Made by a program: the position numbers and the translations under genes. A stretch of DNA of 63,988 bases. Origin: Triparma columacea (lineage: Eukaryota; Sar; Bolidophyceae; Parmales; Triparmaceae). The notes under the pieces are model-generated. The model was not told where the DNA came from. It saw nothing but the letters and a program-made list of their open reading frames with translations, and did no database searches. The stretch is from the NCBI GenBank assembly GCA_030267965.1, contig BRYA01000725.1:1-63988 (forward strand), read 5' to 3'. Positions 43,701-58,700 of the stretch are shown one piece after another (position 1 is the stretch's first letter; every line of letters begins with the position of its first letter).

Positions 43701-46700
43701 GCTGCAAGTTGTGAGATTTGTGGTGTTGGCCAATACTCGACCGTCAATCTTGGCGATGTCAACTCCTTGGCCACGTCGTGCGAAAGCTGCCCTTCCGGAA
43801 AGTACCAGGATTTTGCTGGACAAAGTAGCTGCAAGGACTGTTCTCTAGGAAAGTATCAGGGAGACCCAGCGCAGACAAGTTGCGTCGATTGTGGAATGGG
43901 CAAATACGCAGATGAACCTATGCTGAGTGCTTGCAAGACTTGCGCTGATGGCTACATTGCTAGCGGAACAGGGGCGGTAACGTGCCTTGCTTGCCCAAGT
44001 GGAGAGTACACTGCAGAAACCTCTCCCGGCGTTCACTCCAGGATTGTGTGTACCGAATGCACGGCTGGAAGCGCTGCTGCCAACCAAGGCTCTGCATCGT
44101 GCGAGCTGTGCATTCCAGGGAAGTACGCTGAAAGTGATGGGTTGTCCGTTTGTGCAGAGTGCGCCGCAGGAAAGGTAGTAGATGGAAGTGGAAAGACAGC
44201 ATGTGTCGACTGCACCGCAGGCTCCTACCAAGGTTCTACAGGGGAGACCACCTGCACTGCGTGTGAAGCAGGAAAGTACTCTTCCTACGATGGTTCTTCT
44301 GTCTGCACTGTGTGTCCGGGAGGAGAGGAGGGTCTAGCCGAAGGCAACGTCAGGAGCGAGTGTAATAAGTGTACTGCTGGTAAGATGTCGGTCAAGGTAG
44401 AGACTGCTGGGGTGTGGTCTAACGCAGGCTGTACTGCCTGCGACGCTGGAAAATTCTCCAATGCTGAGGCCTCCAGCTGCTCTGAGTGTCCTGTGGGGTC
44501 TTTCAGTGCTTCCTCTGCTTCCTCTTGTACTGACTGCGTTGGAGGAAAATTCTCTGCGTCAACAGCAACCCCGAACTCTTGTGAGGATTGTGTTGCGGGC
44601 AAGTTTTCAACTGTTGGAGCTTCAGAGTGCATTCCTTGCGCAGGCGGCAAGGTTACTGTAAGCCAAGGCCTGAGCTCTTGCTCTGACTGCCCCAAGGGCA
44701 CAAAGAGCGGAGTTGTTGCTGAGGGCTCCTCTTCTTGCGAGGCGTGTGAGGCCGGAAAGTATACCCACGTACAGGCCTCTTCCACTTGCACAAGCTGCGG
44801 TGCTGGAACTGTCAGCAATGTTGCTCGGGACGGATGCGTGAACTGTGTGGCCGGAAAGAGGAGCTCTAGTGGAGACGCTGCGTGCTCGGACTGTGCTGCT
44901 GGAACATTCAGCCAGGTGGAAGGAGCCTCTAGTTGCAGTGACTGCGCTGGAGGGTACACTTCTACGGCAGGAAAGGATACGTGTTCGGCTTGCCCTGCTG
45001 GCAAGTACTCTGAGACGACAACTAACTGCAAGGCCTGCGACGCCGGGAAGCATTCGCCCACCGATGGTAGTGATACGTGTGTCGTCTGCTCAGCGGGAGA
45101 CTACTCGACGGCTGGGGTAACTGAGTGTACACCATGTCTAGCTGGCACCTACAGCTCGACCCCCGGAAGCGACACCTGTGCCGAGTGCCCTGCTGGATCT
45201 TACTCCTCCGTTGGTTCCTTCGAATGCTCCCCTTGCAGTGCGGGCAAAAAGAGTTCCGACGTCAAGACGCCATGCTCGTCCTGTCCTGCTGGATACCGCA
45301 GTGCAGCCTTCTCCGGCTCTACTTCGTGTGTCACCTGTGACGCCGGAAAGTTTTCCGAGGGAAATACCGCAGACTGCAAGAGCTGCGCTCCCGGGAAGTA
45401 CAACGATGGCACTGACCCAGGCGGATCTGAAAAGTGCCTTGACTGTGTCGCCGGAAAGTCTTCTGGGAGTGGTTCAGAAATCTGCGACGATTGCCTCAAG
45501 GGCACTTATTCCTCTGGAGGTTCTTCGTCCTGCTCGGAATGTCTCCCTGGATCGTACAGCGACGCGGACACATCGGCCTCTTGCACAAATTGCAATCCAG
45601 GAACGTATGTCTCAACCAAGGCTGCCGATGCTTGCATCAATTGCGGCTATGGAAAGTACCAAGACTCTTCAGGGCAGAGCTCCTGCAAGAGCTGCCCCGT
45701 GGGTTATCATGCTGACACTTTGGGGAAGGTAGCTTGCGATATATGCCTCGGGGGCTCGTTTGCTGCTGCAGTTGGGATGACGGAATGCTCTGATTGCCTA
45801 TCTGGAAAATATTCCGGCGACGGGGACTCCTCCTGTACCTCTTGCGAGAGTGGAAAGTACCAGAGCACAGGTGGGCAGAGCTCCTGCTTGCTTTGTGCCA
45901 AGGGTAAGTTCAGTGTAATCGACTCAAGCTTGGGAACGAGCGACTGCACGGCCTGTGGTTCCGGAGAATATGCGTCTGTTGAGGGTTCCTCCTCCTGTCA
46001 TGACTGCGAAGCTGGCAAGAAAAGCGAGGCAATCTCTTCTTCCACGGCGTGTGTCAAGTGTGAAGGAGGGTACAAGTCCGACACAAAATCTTCCGAGTGC
46101 GTTGGATGTGACTCTGGGTGGTTCTCTGTGGAGGGTTCGTCTTCATGCAGCAAGTGCAACGCAGGAACCTACAGCGGGTCCAACTCTCCGTCTTGCACCC
46201 CTTGCACCTCCGGGAAGTATAGCCCCACCATGGGGCTCTCTGGGTGCACGAATTGCGAGGACGGCAAGTTCCAGTCCTCTCCAGGGCAGAATGGGTGTGA
46301 GACTTGCCCTGCAGGCTCAACCTCTGAGAATGAGGAAGTGCCGCCAAGCAGGGTAGGTCAGACAAGGTGCTACGAGTGTGCGGCGGGGAAGAGGACTACG
46401 GTTGCCGATCCCCTTAACTGCATGAACTGTGAACAAGGAACCTACAGCGGGCCCGGTTCCGTCTCCTGTGCAGACTGCGAATCGGGCAAGTACAGCAGCT
46501 CGGATGGCTCTTCTGTGTGCAATGACTGCCTCGCTGGTGAATACAGTGGCCCCAAAGCAATTTCTTGCAGCGATTGCACGGCGGGAACCTACAGCGAATT
46601 CAAGACTTCTTCTTCCTGTAGCAACTGTAAGGCAGGTCGCTATAGTGGTGACAAGGCTGTAGAGTGTGTAGACTGTGTTGCCGGAAAGTTCAGCGCAGTC

Positions 46701-49700
46701 ACTTCTGAGCTGTGCACCGATTGCGACGTGGGGCAATTCTCCTCCGACGTATCCCCCTCCTGTAGCCCGTGCGCAAAGGGATTCTTCAACAATGAGACCG
46801 CCCAACCTTCGTGTGATCTCTGCAAACGGGGTTCCTACACGGATGTAGAGGGAAAGGACTCTTGCACTCTCTGTCAACCAGGATTCTACCAGGACAGCAC
46901 AGGGCAATACTCTTGCAAGCAGTGCCCTGCGGGAAGGTTCAGCGACCAGATGGGCAGCACTGGGTGCACTGAGTGCCCCAAGGGTACCTCTGGACCAAGC
47001 GCTCAGGCTACCTCGTGCTCTACCTGTCTCAAGGGCACTTACGCAGTCGCAGGAAGCACTTCGTGCACGAGCTGTGAGGGTGGGAAGATAAGTGCTGCGG
47101 ATGGAAGTGACTTTTGTGATTCTTGCTTAGCGGGCACTTTCGCTGCCGCGCCTGGTTCGTCCTCTTGCACTTCCTGTAGCACTGGGAGGTACAGTTCCGC
47201 CGATGCGGCTACGTCCTGCTCGTTGTGCAACGGAGGAACGTACAGTGCAGCTGGTAGCACTGGTTGCTCCTTGTGCACCAAGGGGAAGAGCAGTGTCTCA
47301 GAGAGTGCAACGTGCGACACATGCCCTCCGGGGAAACACGCACTTGCAGGAGCGTCCTCTTGCACAAATTGCAGGCCTGGGGAGTACGCAGAATCTGAGG
47401 AGAGCGAAGTTTGCTCGCAGTGCACTGCGGGCTCTTACAGCCCGGTGGCTGCCAGGAGTGCCTGCACCTTGTGTGAGCCTGGAAAGTACCAAGATGCTGA
47501 CTCCCGGGATTCCTGCAAGTTCTGCGACAGTGGAAAGAGCACAGCTGACGTCGGGCAGACAGCGTGCAGCTCTTGTGATAATGGAAAGTACACCGATGAA
47601 GCTGGAGCCACAGAGTGTGAAGACTGCAGCGGGGGCAAGTACTCTACTGAGGGATCCAACACGTGCTACAGTTGTCTCGCTGGTACCTTCAGTCTCGATA
47701 TGGCAAATACTTGTACCGATTGTCTCGCCGGTACCATAAGTGGCGACGAGGCCTCGACCTGTTCCGAGTGTCCCCATGGCACCTTTGCTCCAAACGCTAA
47801 ATCGACTGTCTGCCTTGAATGCGACAGCGGGAAACACGCAACGAAGCTGTCCGGGGCGTCCTCGTGTGAAACTTGCACATCTGGGAAGTATGCGGAGAGG
47901 AGACAGGCCGCCTGCAGCACCTGCGAACCTGGGACTTCAAGCTCTGCAGGTGCCAGTTCCTGTGCTGAGTGCCTACCAGGGTCCTACGCTCAATTTTCGG
48001 AACGTAGTACGTGCGAAGCGTGCGCGCAGGGTAAATTCGCCCCGGGTTACAGGACCATCATCTGTCAGGACTGTGCTCTTGGAGAGTACCAGGACTCGTT
48101 GGGACAGGACACTTGTAAGACCTGCTTGAAGGGCACGGTCTCCAAGGCGGCTGGCTCGGCGACTTGTGAAGCCTGCCCTGGTGGTTACATTGCCGCCACG
48201 GGAGGCCTATCAGAGTGTGACATATGCGAGAAGGGGTTCTTCTCAACAGAGAAATCTTTCGAGTGCACAGCATGCCCAAGTGGGTATGACAGTTTCTCCG
48301 CTGGTTCTTCCTCCTGCTCTTCGTGCCCCGCAGGAAAGTACACCTCGTCAACGTGTAACGTAGAGGGAACTTGTGAAGTTACTGGGTGCACCGCGTGTGA
48401 CCCAGGCTTATTCTCGCCAGTTGAGGGCAGCTCCTCGTGCTCGGAGTGTCAGCCTGGCTACTACTCAAACAACCCCAACGGAGCCGCGTCTTGTGAGATC
48501 TGTGCGGGAGGCACATACTCGACCAGCGCTGCATCTTCGTCTTGCCTCCAGTGCAAGGCGGGAGAGTACAGTACTCCAGGGTCAACCTCTTGCAACAATT
48601 GCCTGCCAGGATACTACTCAGCTGCCAGCTCTGGCTCATGTGATGTATGCACGAGGGGTAAATTCTCGGGGGAGAAGTCGAGCTCCTGTGCTGCTTGTGA
48701 GCCAGGAACGTACAACAACGTTGAGGGCAGTTCTACATGCACCGAGTGTGAGTCGGGAACTGCAACTGGCGAAACCGCCTCAACCGCCTGTACTACCTGC
48801 ATAGCTGGAGAGAAATCGAACCTCGTTCAGAAGGCAACTGCGTGCGTGAAGTGCAGCGCAGGAACGTTCTCCCTTGAGAAGGCTAGCGTCTGCATGGATT
48901 GTGGTTTCGGTCAGTTTTCAGCCTCCGAGGGATCGAGCACATGTGAGGAGTGCGCCAAGGGTTACTTTAGCGAGGTGACTGACGCCAGTCAGTGTGAGGC
49001 CTGTGATGCGGGAACTATTTCCAGTAGCAAGGGGTCTAGCTTTTGCTCTGACTGCCCTGGAGGAAAGATATCCGCAGCCTCTGGCCTTCACCAGTGCTCA
49101 GTTTGTGCCGCAGGTAGTGTCGCGGCCATCGATGGCCTGTCAGAGTGCTCCATCTGTGCCGCTGGAAAATATGCTGCTGCGGGTAGCACTGTCTGCACCC
49201 CCTGCTCTTCAGGAATGTTCACGTCCGTGCCTGGTTCTGAAGTCTGTGAGATTGCCTCCCCTGGATTCTTTGCCTTCAATGCTGACGGTTTGGGAGCCAG
49301 CGAGCAAACTAGGTGCGCATCAGGTTTCGTTGCAACTACAAGCGGACAGAAGCAGTGCGTAGAGTGCACCGCCGGGAAGATAAGCAACCCGCTCAACACC
49401 AGGTGCGAGACTTGCTCTCCAGGTACAATGAGCCCGACGGATGGTAGTGCCTCGTGTGAGACATGCCCCAAGGGCAAATACAGCATTGGTGGTGCGTCTT
49501 CTTGCACCACTGCTACTGCTGGAAAATACGTGCCAAGCGATGGCATGGACTTCCTGTCAACGTGTTTGGCAGGAAAGTATTCTGAGGATGGTGCCTTCGA
49601 GTGTATTGACTGCGCCGAAGGCAAGATCAGTGCCAAGGACTCGTCCTCCGGCTGCTCTGACTGTGCTAGGGGTAGGTTCTCCACCTCCGGATCCAGCTCC

Positions 49701-52700
49701 TGCACCACCTGCACGCCAGGGAAGTTCGCCGAGGTTGAGTCTTCCTCTTCGTGCCAAATCTGCGCAGCTGGAAACTTTTCTAGCGCTGGGGCTTACAAGT
49801 GCACTGCTTGTGCCGGAGGAAAGTTCAGCGCACTGGAATCCAGCGACTGCGACACATGTACCAAGGGCAAGTACTCTCAGTCTACTATGTACACTGGCCC
49901 AACTGAGTGCCTTGTTTGTGTCTCTGGAAAGCTCACGGATAGGGACGGGCTAACCTACTGCAGCGATTGTGAAGAAGGAAAGTACAGCCTCCAGGAGGCC
50001 CATGCATGCATTCCCTGCAGCTCGGGACGGTATGCCGAAAGCGCTTCTTCGAGCGATTGCGAGGTTTGCGGATTCGGGGAGTTCTCCCTCTCCGGAGCTG
50101 TTACGTGTACCTCGTGCGCAGCAGGGACCCACCAGCCAAACATGGAGCAAGACAGGTGCTTGGATTGCCAACCTGGAACTTTCTCGCTGGAAAAGGCCAG
50201 CGACTGTACCAATTGCCAGGGAGGAAAGTTCACGGAGCAAACCAAGGCGACACAGTGCATCATTTGCGACTCGGGCAAGTATGCACCGGAGAAAGCGACG
50301 CAGTGCACGAACTGTGCAAGTGGAACCTACGGTCCGTCTCCTATGCTCTCCGTTTGCTTGGAGTGTGACTTGGGCCGCTACTCTGGTTCGGGGGCTGTGA
50401 TGTGCGAAAAGTGTCCTGCCGGAAAGTTCAACGATGAGGAGGGGGCGTCATCTTGCGAGCTATGTGAAGTTGGCACCATAAGTGGAGATGAAGCTACGTC
50501 GTGCTCTCCTTGTCAGGCAGGAACTATTGCTGCCCTTCAGGGGCTTACTGTGTGCTCGGACTGTCTCAAGGGGACGTTCTCCGGTGAAAAGGCGGGAGCT
50601 TGCATAGATTGCGTCGAAGGAAAGTTTTCCGGCAGTATCAGGTCCTCAGGCTGTGAATCTTGTTTGGCGGGAAGGTACAGTCACCAGCCGGCGGCTTCTA
50701 CTTGCATCGATTGCTCGGCTGGTAAATACGCCGAGGGAATCGAGAACTCTGGTTGCCTGGTCTGCGGAGTGGGAACCTACAGTACAACAGCGGCCGTAGA
50801 GTGCACGAGCTGTGAGGTTGGTCGTTATAGTGGGAGCGAGGAATCCTCGAGTTGCGCAATTTGCAGCCCCGGTCGCTTCTCCTTGGGTGATGCTTCTGAG
50901 TGCACTGCATGTGCTGCTGGGTACATTGCGCCCTCTGAGCAGAGCAGCGGGTGCGTTGAGTGTGAGGCTGGGAAGAAAAGTGAGGCACTTGCAGCCTCAA
51001 AGGAGTGCATTGCCTGTTCCAACGGTGAATATCAGGGTGACACAGGTCAGAGCTCGTGCAATGACTGCTTGGCGGGGACGTTCTCTGGCACGGGAGCTTT
51101 GTCCTGCCTCGACTGCGGTGCAGGGAAGTACGCTCCCACAAAGAAATCTGTAGACTGCCTCTCCTGTCAGAAGGGAGAGTACAGTGGAGAAGGCGCCAGC
51201 TCCTGCACCACATGCTTGGAAGGAAAGTATGCCTCCACGATCGAGGCTACTTCCTGTCTTATCTGTGGCACGGGTCTGTACAGTTCTGCTGGCGCCGCCG
51301 AGTGCTCTGAGTGCTCTCCAGGCTACTACAATGACGAGACAGAGCAGAGCTCGTGCAAGATTTGTCCTAAGGCAACATACAGCGGTGAGGGAGCACCCAA
51401 CTGCCTCAACTGCCCGTTGGGTAAGCATAGTGCTCAGGAGGGAACGATTGCCTGCACAAGCTGCAGCCCCGGTTTCTTCTCGATAGGGAACCAGGTTAAC
51501 TGCACGTCATGCGATGCTGGAAAATTATCGCAGGGCTTTGGAAATAACATTTGCGAAGACTGCTTAAAAGGAACGTACAGCGGTGCCGCTTCGTCTGTGT
51601 GCTCTGTCTGTCCTAAGGGTTCCTTCTCCAACCAAGACGCTGCTCCGGCCTGCACGACATGCCAGGAAGGCAAATTTGCCTCGTCGACTGGGTCATTTTC
51701 TTGCGATGAGTGTCCTGCAGGCAAGATGGGTAACGCTGAGGGCCTTATTGATTGTCCTGTGTGCAGCGCTGGTCAGTTCTCTGCCAAGGGAGCAATCACT
51801 TGTGATGTCTGCCAAGCTGGGAAAAGGAGCTCTGTCATGTCCTCGGCATGCACGGAGTGTGAGACTGGAAAGTACAGCGGTGACGAAGCTGCTCTTTGCT
51901 TGAGTTGCCCAGCAGGGTACTTTGCGGAGAATTTGGCTACGGTCACGTGTGCCATGTGTCCCGCGGGCAAGAAAAGCTCGACCGGGGCATCTTCTTGTGA
52001 TCCGTGCCCCCCAGGTTTCTTCTCGGGAGAAGGTAGCGCTGAGTGTGATTCTTCTTGCGCCAAGGGAACCTACCTCACTTCCTCCCTCACCTGCGAGAAG
52101 TGCCCATTGGGCAAATTCACAGGCAGCTTGGGAATGACCGAGTGCACAGATTGTGGAAGTGGAAAGTTCGCGAACATCACGGGCCTTGCTGAATGCTACG
52201 ACTGCGAGCCTGGGCACAGCATTGACTCAGAGGGTGCGGAGAACTGCAACGTGTGCAATGCAGGCACGTACTCCCAGGGTGGGGCAGGAGTTTGTACTGA
52301 GTGTTTCGCCGGCAAATTCTCGGAGGAAGGCGCTAGCGAGTGCAGTGGTACATGTGCTGCGGGGAAATATTCCGACGGCGCTGCAGCGGGCTGCTTAGCC
52401 TGTCAAGTGGGAAAATATTCTGCCGCAGGAGCGAGCAGCTGCCTACTCTGCGAAAGCGGAAGCTACAGCGATGACTTTGCTGGTTCTGCTGAGTGCACCA
52501 AGTGCCCGCCTGGGAAGTTTACTAGCTCGGTTGGACAAGAGATCTGCCAACTATGTGATATTGGGGAGTTTTCTGTCTTGGGGAGCTCCGAGTGTCAAGC
52601 TTGCGATAAGGGCAAGTACTCGGCGTCCCAAGGAAGCGGGGAATGTGATGACTGCGACGTAGGAAAGTACAGCTATGAGAAGGCTCACGAGTGCCAAGTG

Positions 52701-55700
52701 TGCACGGCAGGAAAGTTCCAGTCGAACCAGGGACAGAGCAAGTGCGACCCTTGCCCAGCTGGAAAGTTCAACAACGAGCTCGGCCAGTCGGCGTGCACTG
52801 CATGTGGTGCTGGTGAATTCAGCTTCGCGGGGAGGACGGAGTGTTCTCAGTGCTTCCCGGGAACTTACAGCACCGGAGACGCTGCCGAATGCAACTTCTG
52901 TAACGACGGAGATTATTCGGGTGACTATGGTTCGATCTCGTGCTCGCCTTGTCAACCTGGAAAGTACACGCCTCCAGGTGGAGCCCACTCTTCTTGCACC
53001 AACTGCGAGGCAGGGAAGTTCATCGGTGACGTTCAAGCGAACGAATGCGCGGCGTGTCCTGACGGCAAATACAGCGTGGGGGGAGCTATTGCATGCACCA
53101 AGTGTGATGCCGGCTACAGGTGCTTTGACAGCGCTACCAATGCCAAACAGCACAACTGTGTGGATGAAGGGACCGCGAATCCAGAAATGTATTACTGTCC
53201 TTCGGGAAGTGGAAGGGATGCAACCGAGGTGACAATGGTAGATGATGAAGGGAACCCAAGTCGTCACTACACTCTCCCGGCCGATGCAAACTTCATGTAC
53301 AACAGGGAGAGCGAGCAGATTTGTCCTCAGTACTTTGAGTGCAACCTGGGAATCAAGTCGCCGGTGATGGAATGGACGACGGAGGCATGCATGTTAGTTC
53401 AAGAGGAAGACAACGACGTGAACTCTTACTACGTTGAAACAGCTGAGAACATCGTCAATTTGCTTGTTGGCGTTGGCCAGCAGGCCAAGTCGAACCACAT
53501 TACGTACAAGGACGTTCATTACAAACTGGAGAGGAATGAAGAGACGCATGATGCTTTCGCTGTCTCTGAAGTCGACGATCTTGCCTTGGTCAAGATTGGG
53601 GACACACCTCTTGACCATGAGGTGAGGCAAGATTACTTGGCTGACCTGGTGGCCTACATAGAAGATGGCGCTGGGGCAGAGTTTGCAAGGTTGAACTGCA
53701 CCTTCCAGATCAAGGTAATGGACACGAACGATCCTCCGACCATAGTCATCGGAGGCAAGAGAGAAGTCATTGAGAGGAGCGAGGAGAATACCAAAATTGG
53801 CGTTCCCGTCGGCGTCACAGACCCGGACACCCTTCAGGAGCACTTCTTCAAGATCGAATCCAGTCATCCACCAGAGGGCCTTGATCTCTTTACGATCGGA
53901 GGCTGCAGCGGACAGCTTTATGTCGCCTCAACGGCCATCGATTACAACACGAACAACCAGTACAACCTCACGGTAACTGTCGTCGATGATGGCCATCCTG
54001 ACCCGATGGGTGACAAGGGAAACATCACAGTCAATATATTGAACCGTAACGATCCTCCTTACTTCAAGGATGTAGCCTCCTCTTCTGTCAAGTACATAGA
54101 TGAAAATTCCCCCGCAGGTACTCTTCTCTCAGGACTCAGCGACTCCATGGTCCCAGCTGACGATCCTGATATTGAGAACTTCGCTGATGTCATCACTTTT
54201 GATATTAGCAGAAATGATGCCGATACCTTTGCCATTGACTTCAACACCGGAAGCTTGTCCTTGAAGGAAGGTGCTTCGCTGGATTTCGAGACAAGACAGG
54301 AATACAGTATTGCTGTTCGTGTTACTGATCTCGAGGGTCTCTATGACGTCATCGACATCAAAATACATGTCCTCAATGTCAATGAGGCCTGTTCTCTCAA
54401 GTACAACGAGCTTCGAATCAACGAGAATTCTGCTATTGATGACCCTCTCACCGGGTTGCCTCAGGTTGTTGACCCAGATTTAGTTGCCGACCCGCTTGGA
54501 TCCCTTCGCTACAGGATCATAGGAGGAGGCGAGAACTACGACATGTTCAAGATTGATCATGACTCCGGAGTGATTAGTGTGGCCAAGTCAGGCCTGAACT
54601 ATGAGCAGCAGAACGAGTTCGTTCTCCAGGTTGAGGTCATGGACAGGGGAATCGCTGCGGACTCAAGCACATCCTCCAAGGACTCAACTAAGTGTGCTAG
54701 CTTGCCAACAGTTGCCTCCGTTCGGATCAAATTGCAGGATGTCAATGAGGAACCCGCCATCCAAATGTCGGCTTCTAGCTTCTCAGTTCCTGAGGCCGCA
54801 GAGAGCGGTTATGAGGTAGCAAGCATATCCGTAGTGGACGAGGATGTGGGGCAGACCCACGAGTTCTCAATCGTCGGTGGAAATAGCGAGGCTAAGTTTG
54901 GCATCAGTGTGTCTGCTGATGATAACGTTGGCACGATCTATGTCGCGAATTCTTTGGATTTTGAGACAGTTAGTGGACCTTACACGCTCAAAGTTAGGGT
55001 CGATGATGGCAGCCTCAGTGATGAAAAGGACGTTACTATAACAGTGACCGATTCGAACGACTCCCCCACTGTAGCAGATAAGATTGTCCTGCACATTCCC
55101 GAAAATGTGCTCGATTTCACCACGCCGAAGCTTGTTGAGGGCCAAGATGTCGACATCAGCTCCCTCGTCGATAGCAAGTGGGGAGAATTATCTTTCTCGT
55201 TGCTTCAACCTGACAACACCTTCGACACCACCTTCAGGGCACTTCAAGAAGATGCAACCCACGCTGCTATTAAGAGTCTGAAACAACTTGACTACGAAAC
55301 CCAAAACCTTTACGAGATCAGGTTGCTAGTGACCGATGGCGGGGTAGGCGATGACAAATCCTTGCCTGCCCAGTCAATTCTAGAAATCCATGTGGACGAT
55401 GTCAATGAAGCTCCGCACTTCTTGACGTCGGAAGAAGTGTCTGATCCGTCAGATTCCAGTGGGGAACCGGGAGTTACTACCCACTTCTTTGTTGCCGAAA
55501 ACGCCGCTGCAAACGCTCTGGTGGCGAGCGCCCTTGCCTCTGACCCAGACATAAAGTCATTGACTACCGAGTGGGGCGCTCTAACGTACAGTATCGAGAG
55601 CGGAAACGTTCACTGGACTGATACGGATGGAATTGGCACCTTTGCTATCGACCCTGTCGGTGGCAGCATTTTTCTTGCTCATTTTACTGATGATAGAGCC

Positions 55701-58700
55701 AATCTAAAACACCCTTACACTTACACACTTCAAATTAAGGCTGAGGACGGAGGAGACCCCGCTCTAGCGGCATTCACCGAAATCAAGATAGATGTATCCC
55801 ACGCAAATGACACTCCTGAGATGCCAACAACGAATGTTACTGCTGAGGAGACTTTGGCAGTGGGTGCTGTGGTGGCAGAGCTCAACTGCGACGAAACGTG
55901 TGACGAAGACGTTGGTGACAGCATAATGATGTTTATCCTGGACTGTCAAATTAAGGTCGGTACTGCCCTCAAGACTTGCGGCAATGGAAGGGACCAAATC
56001 TTCGATCTGGCCTCAAAGGCAGGGTCTAGCCGCATCACAGAGCTCATCATTGGCAATGATATGTATCTCGATTTTGAAGACTATCTTGCTTTTGAGGATG
56101 AGCGCCCTTTCTATGTTCTGACTGTGCTAATTGAAGACGATGGCAAGCCCGCTTCCATGAGGTCTACTTTCACACTCAACGTTGAGATTCTCCCGATGGA
56201 CGAACCTCCAGTGATTCACAGCGGTTCCTTTGTCGTTGCCGAGGATAGCGCCGTCGGTGGAGATGTAGGTAACATGAACGGGCTTGCCAGTGACCCTGAT
56301 GCAAATGCTGTCTTGTCATTCTCCTTCTCGGCATCGTCGCCCAACACGAACTTATTTGCTATAACTACCGATGGTAAGATCACGACGAAGGCTCTCTTGG
56401 ATTATGAGACGAAGTCCTCGTACACGCTAGGCGTCACAGTTACAGACGAGACTGACTTGACAGCAGAGGCAACTGTGTACATCAGTGTCCTCGATGTCAA
56501 TGAGAGGCCGACCATGGACACGGGGTTGCATTTCTCCCAACCTGAGACTTTCCCTGTAGGCGGTGCAATAGGTACCCTCACGGCTACTGATCAAGACCTT
56601 GACGACGAGTTTTCGTTCACGTTCAGTCTAGACTCAAGTGACAAAACTGGAGATCAATTCGGTGTCGTTGGGAATAAGCTTGTCCTTCTCAAGCCTCTTG
56701 ACTACGAAGACATCTTTAGCTACGATTTGAGAATCAAGGTTGAGGATAGGGGGGGTCTAAGTGACGTCGCTGATGTTACCGTTACTGTTACAGATATTGA
56801 TGACCTGCAGGTCGACAAGGTTGTGCTCGCTGACGGTTCGAGCCTATTAGAAACGATCGGTGGCGAGGAGGTCGTTGTGACCGGGGTCAACTTTGGAAAC
56901 AAGAACGACCCAGCATCTGTTGTGGTTTCTGCCACCTTCATCAACCCGTTTGATGGGATTGTTTACACTGCTGAGAACTGCAGAGTTACCATCGGTAACA
57001 CTGAGATCCGGTGTAACACACCTCCGGGTGTAGGTCACAGCCATATTTGGACCATTTTTGTCTCGTCCGATTCTGGTCAGACTTGGCAGAAGGAGGCCAT
57101 CACCCCAACATCATACAAACCTCCTGAAATTGTGGGAGTCAGTGGGGCATCAGCCCTCCCAACAAGAGGTGGGGGCGTCATCACAATCATGGGAACGAAC
57201 TTCTCTCCCATTGTGTGCACAAATTCAGCGTCATGCAGCGAGCACGACTACAAGGTCAGCAATTCTGCGCATGTGCGTCTTCATTGGGACACGATTGGGC
57301 CTGATGATCTGTACAATTACGAATGCATCAACGCAAAACCGATCGACAACCCCTCTGTGGATGTAGATGGGCTCATGCACATTCAGTGTGAGGTCCAGGA
57401 GGGAGTAGGAACTGCTCTGTCTTGGCAAATCACTGTGGGCATGAAGGTGGAAGGGGCTCTGACAGATAATTCCCTGTACAGTCAAGACTCTGCCACCTTC
57501 CAAGCCACTAACAGTGCCTTTGCCCCGCCTTCTGTCGAGACTGTTCAGAGTGTCTTGCTCTCGACAATGGGTGAGGAGACCATCACTGTCAAGGGTAGAA
57601 ACTTTGGGAAAGACGCCTTCCCAGTGCAGATGTCGTATGGGGAAAAGTACACTGCCTCGAGCTGCAGAGTGAACAACCTTGCCGACAGTCTAGACTCCAT
57701 TGTTTGCAGCTCGTCGGAAGGTATCGGAAAGGACCATAGGGTTGATGTTGTCGTTGGTGGCCAAACTTCGGACTTGAGCCCCACTGGTGAGGTTGTGAGC
57801 TACTTACCACCGCGGATCGCTTCCAACCTTGCTGCGTCTGATGAAAGCGACGAGTCGTCATCCTCAACTGCGTCTTCCGCAGTCTCTGGCCCGGGAGTGT
57901 TTGGCGCGAGCACCCGCGGGGGACAGAAGCTTGTCATTTTGGGCACAAACTTTGGCCCACTTTCGTCCTTCAACAACCCACTATCATTCTACGGTGACTT
58001 TGCTGAGGAGTATAACGCAGCAGACTGTCAAGTGGACGTCGCCCACACCCAAATTTCGTGCTTGACTGTCCCCGGAACAGGCTTTGGGCATCCCATTAAG
58101 GTCGAGGTCGGACTTCAACATTCTAATGTGTACAATGCAAACATCAGCTACGCGCCTCCTACGCTCACAAGGTATGAGACCCAGTGGGATACCGATCCTG
58201 CTGATGTAGACGCGGACAAGAGTGACGAAGGGGCGCTGACTGCAGGTCAGGAGTGGGTGCTTCTTCACGGCCAAGACTTTGGGACTGTAGAGGCTAACGC
58301 TATTGACCTGGTATCTTATGGAGACGATGGTATGGAGTTCGTTGCGTGCGACGCAGAGAATGCCCACTGCAAGTGCAAAGTGGTCACGGACCATGAAACA
58401 ATTAACTGCACCACTGTGGAGGGCGCCGGTAAGGGTCACCGTTGGATCCTTTCGATCGATGGTCAAGACAGTACCGCACCGACTACGAAGTACGGTATCC
58501 CTCACATCACCGCGCTGAGTGGCGAAGGAGCGCACGATGCTGAAATGGGAGGTGGGCAGTGGGTGACAATTACAGGAATGAACTTTGGCCCTAGTGAGCC
58601 GACGTTCTTGAACAAGGTTACGTACGGCCCTGGGGGCGGAGAAGAATTCTCTGGCGTCGACTGCGTCGTTAGCGTGCCCCACACAGAAATTCGGTGCAAG

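Noticed and set aside
44285..45061. Long minus-strand frames rich in PASQ/FPA repeats across 33-53 kb
   Set aside because: They are antisense shadows of the Cys-repeat coding strand, whose biased codons suppress stops on the other strand.
31770..53190. CRISPR-like or satellite explanation for the regular repeats
   Set aside because: Units are coding, keep Cys spacing and one frame for 20 kb, and vary at synonymous and non-Cys sites; there are no identical repeats with unique spacers.
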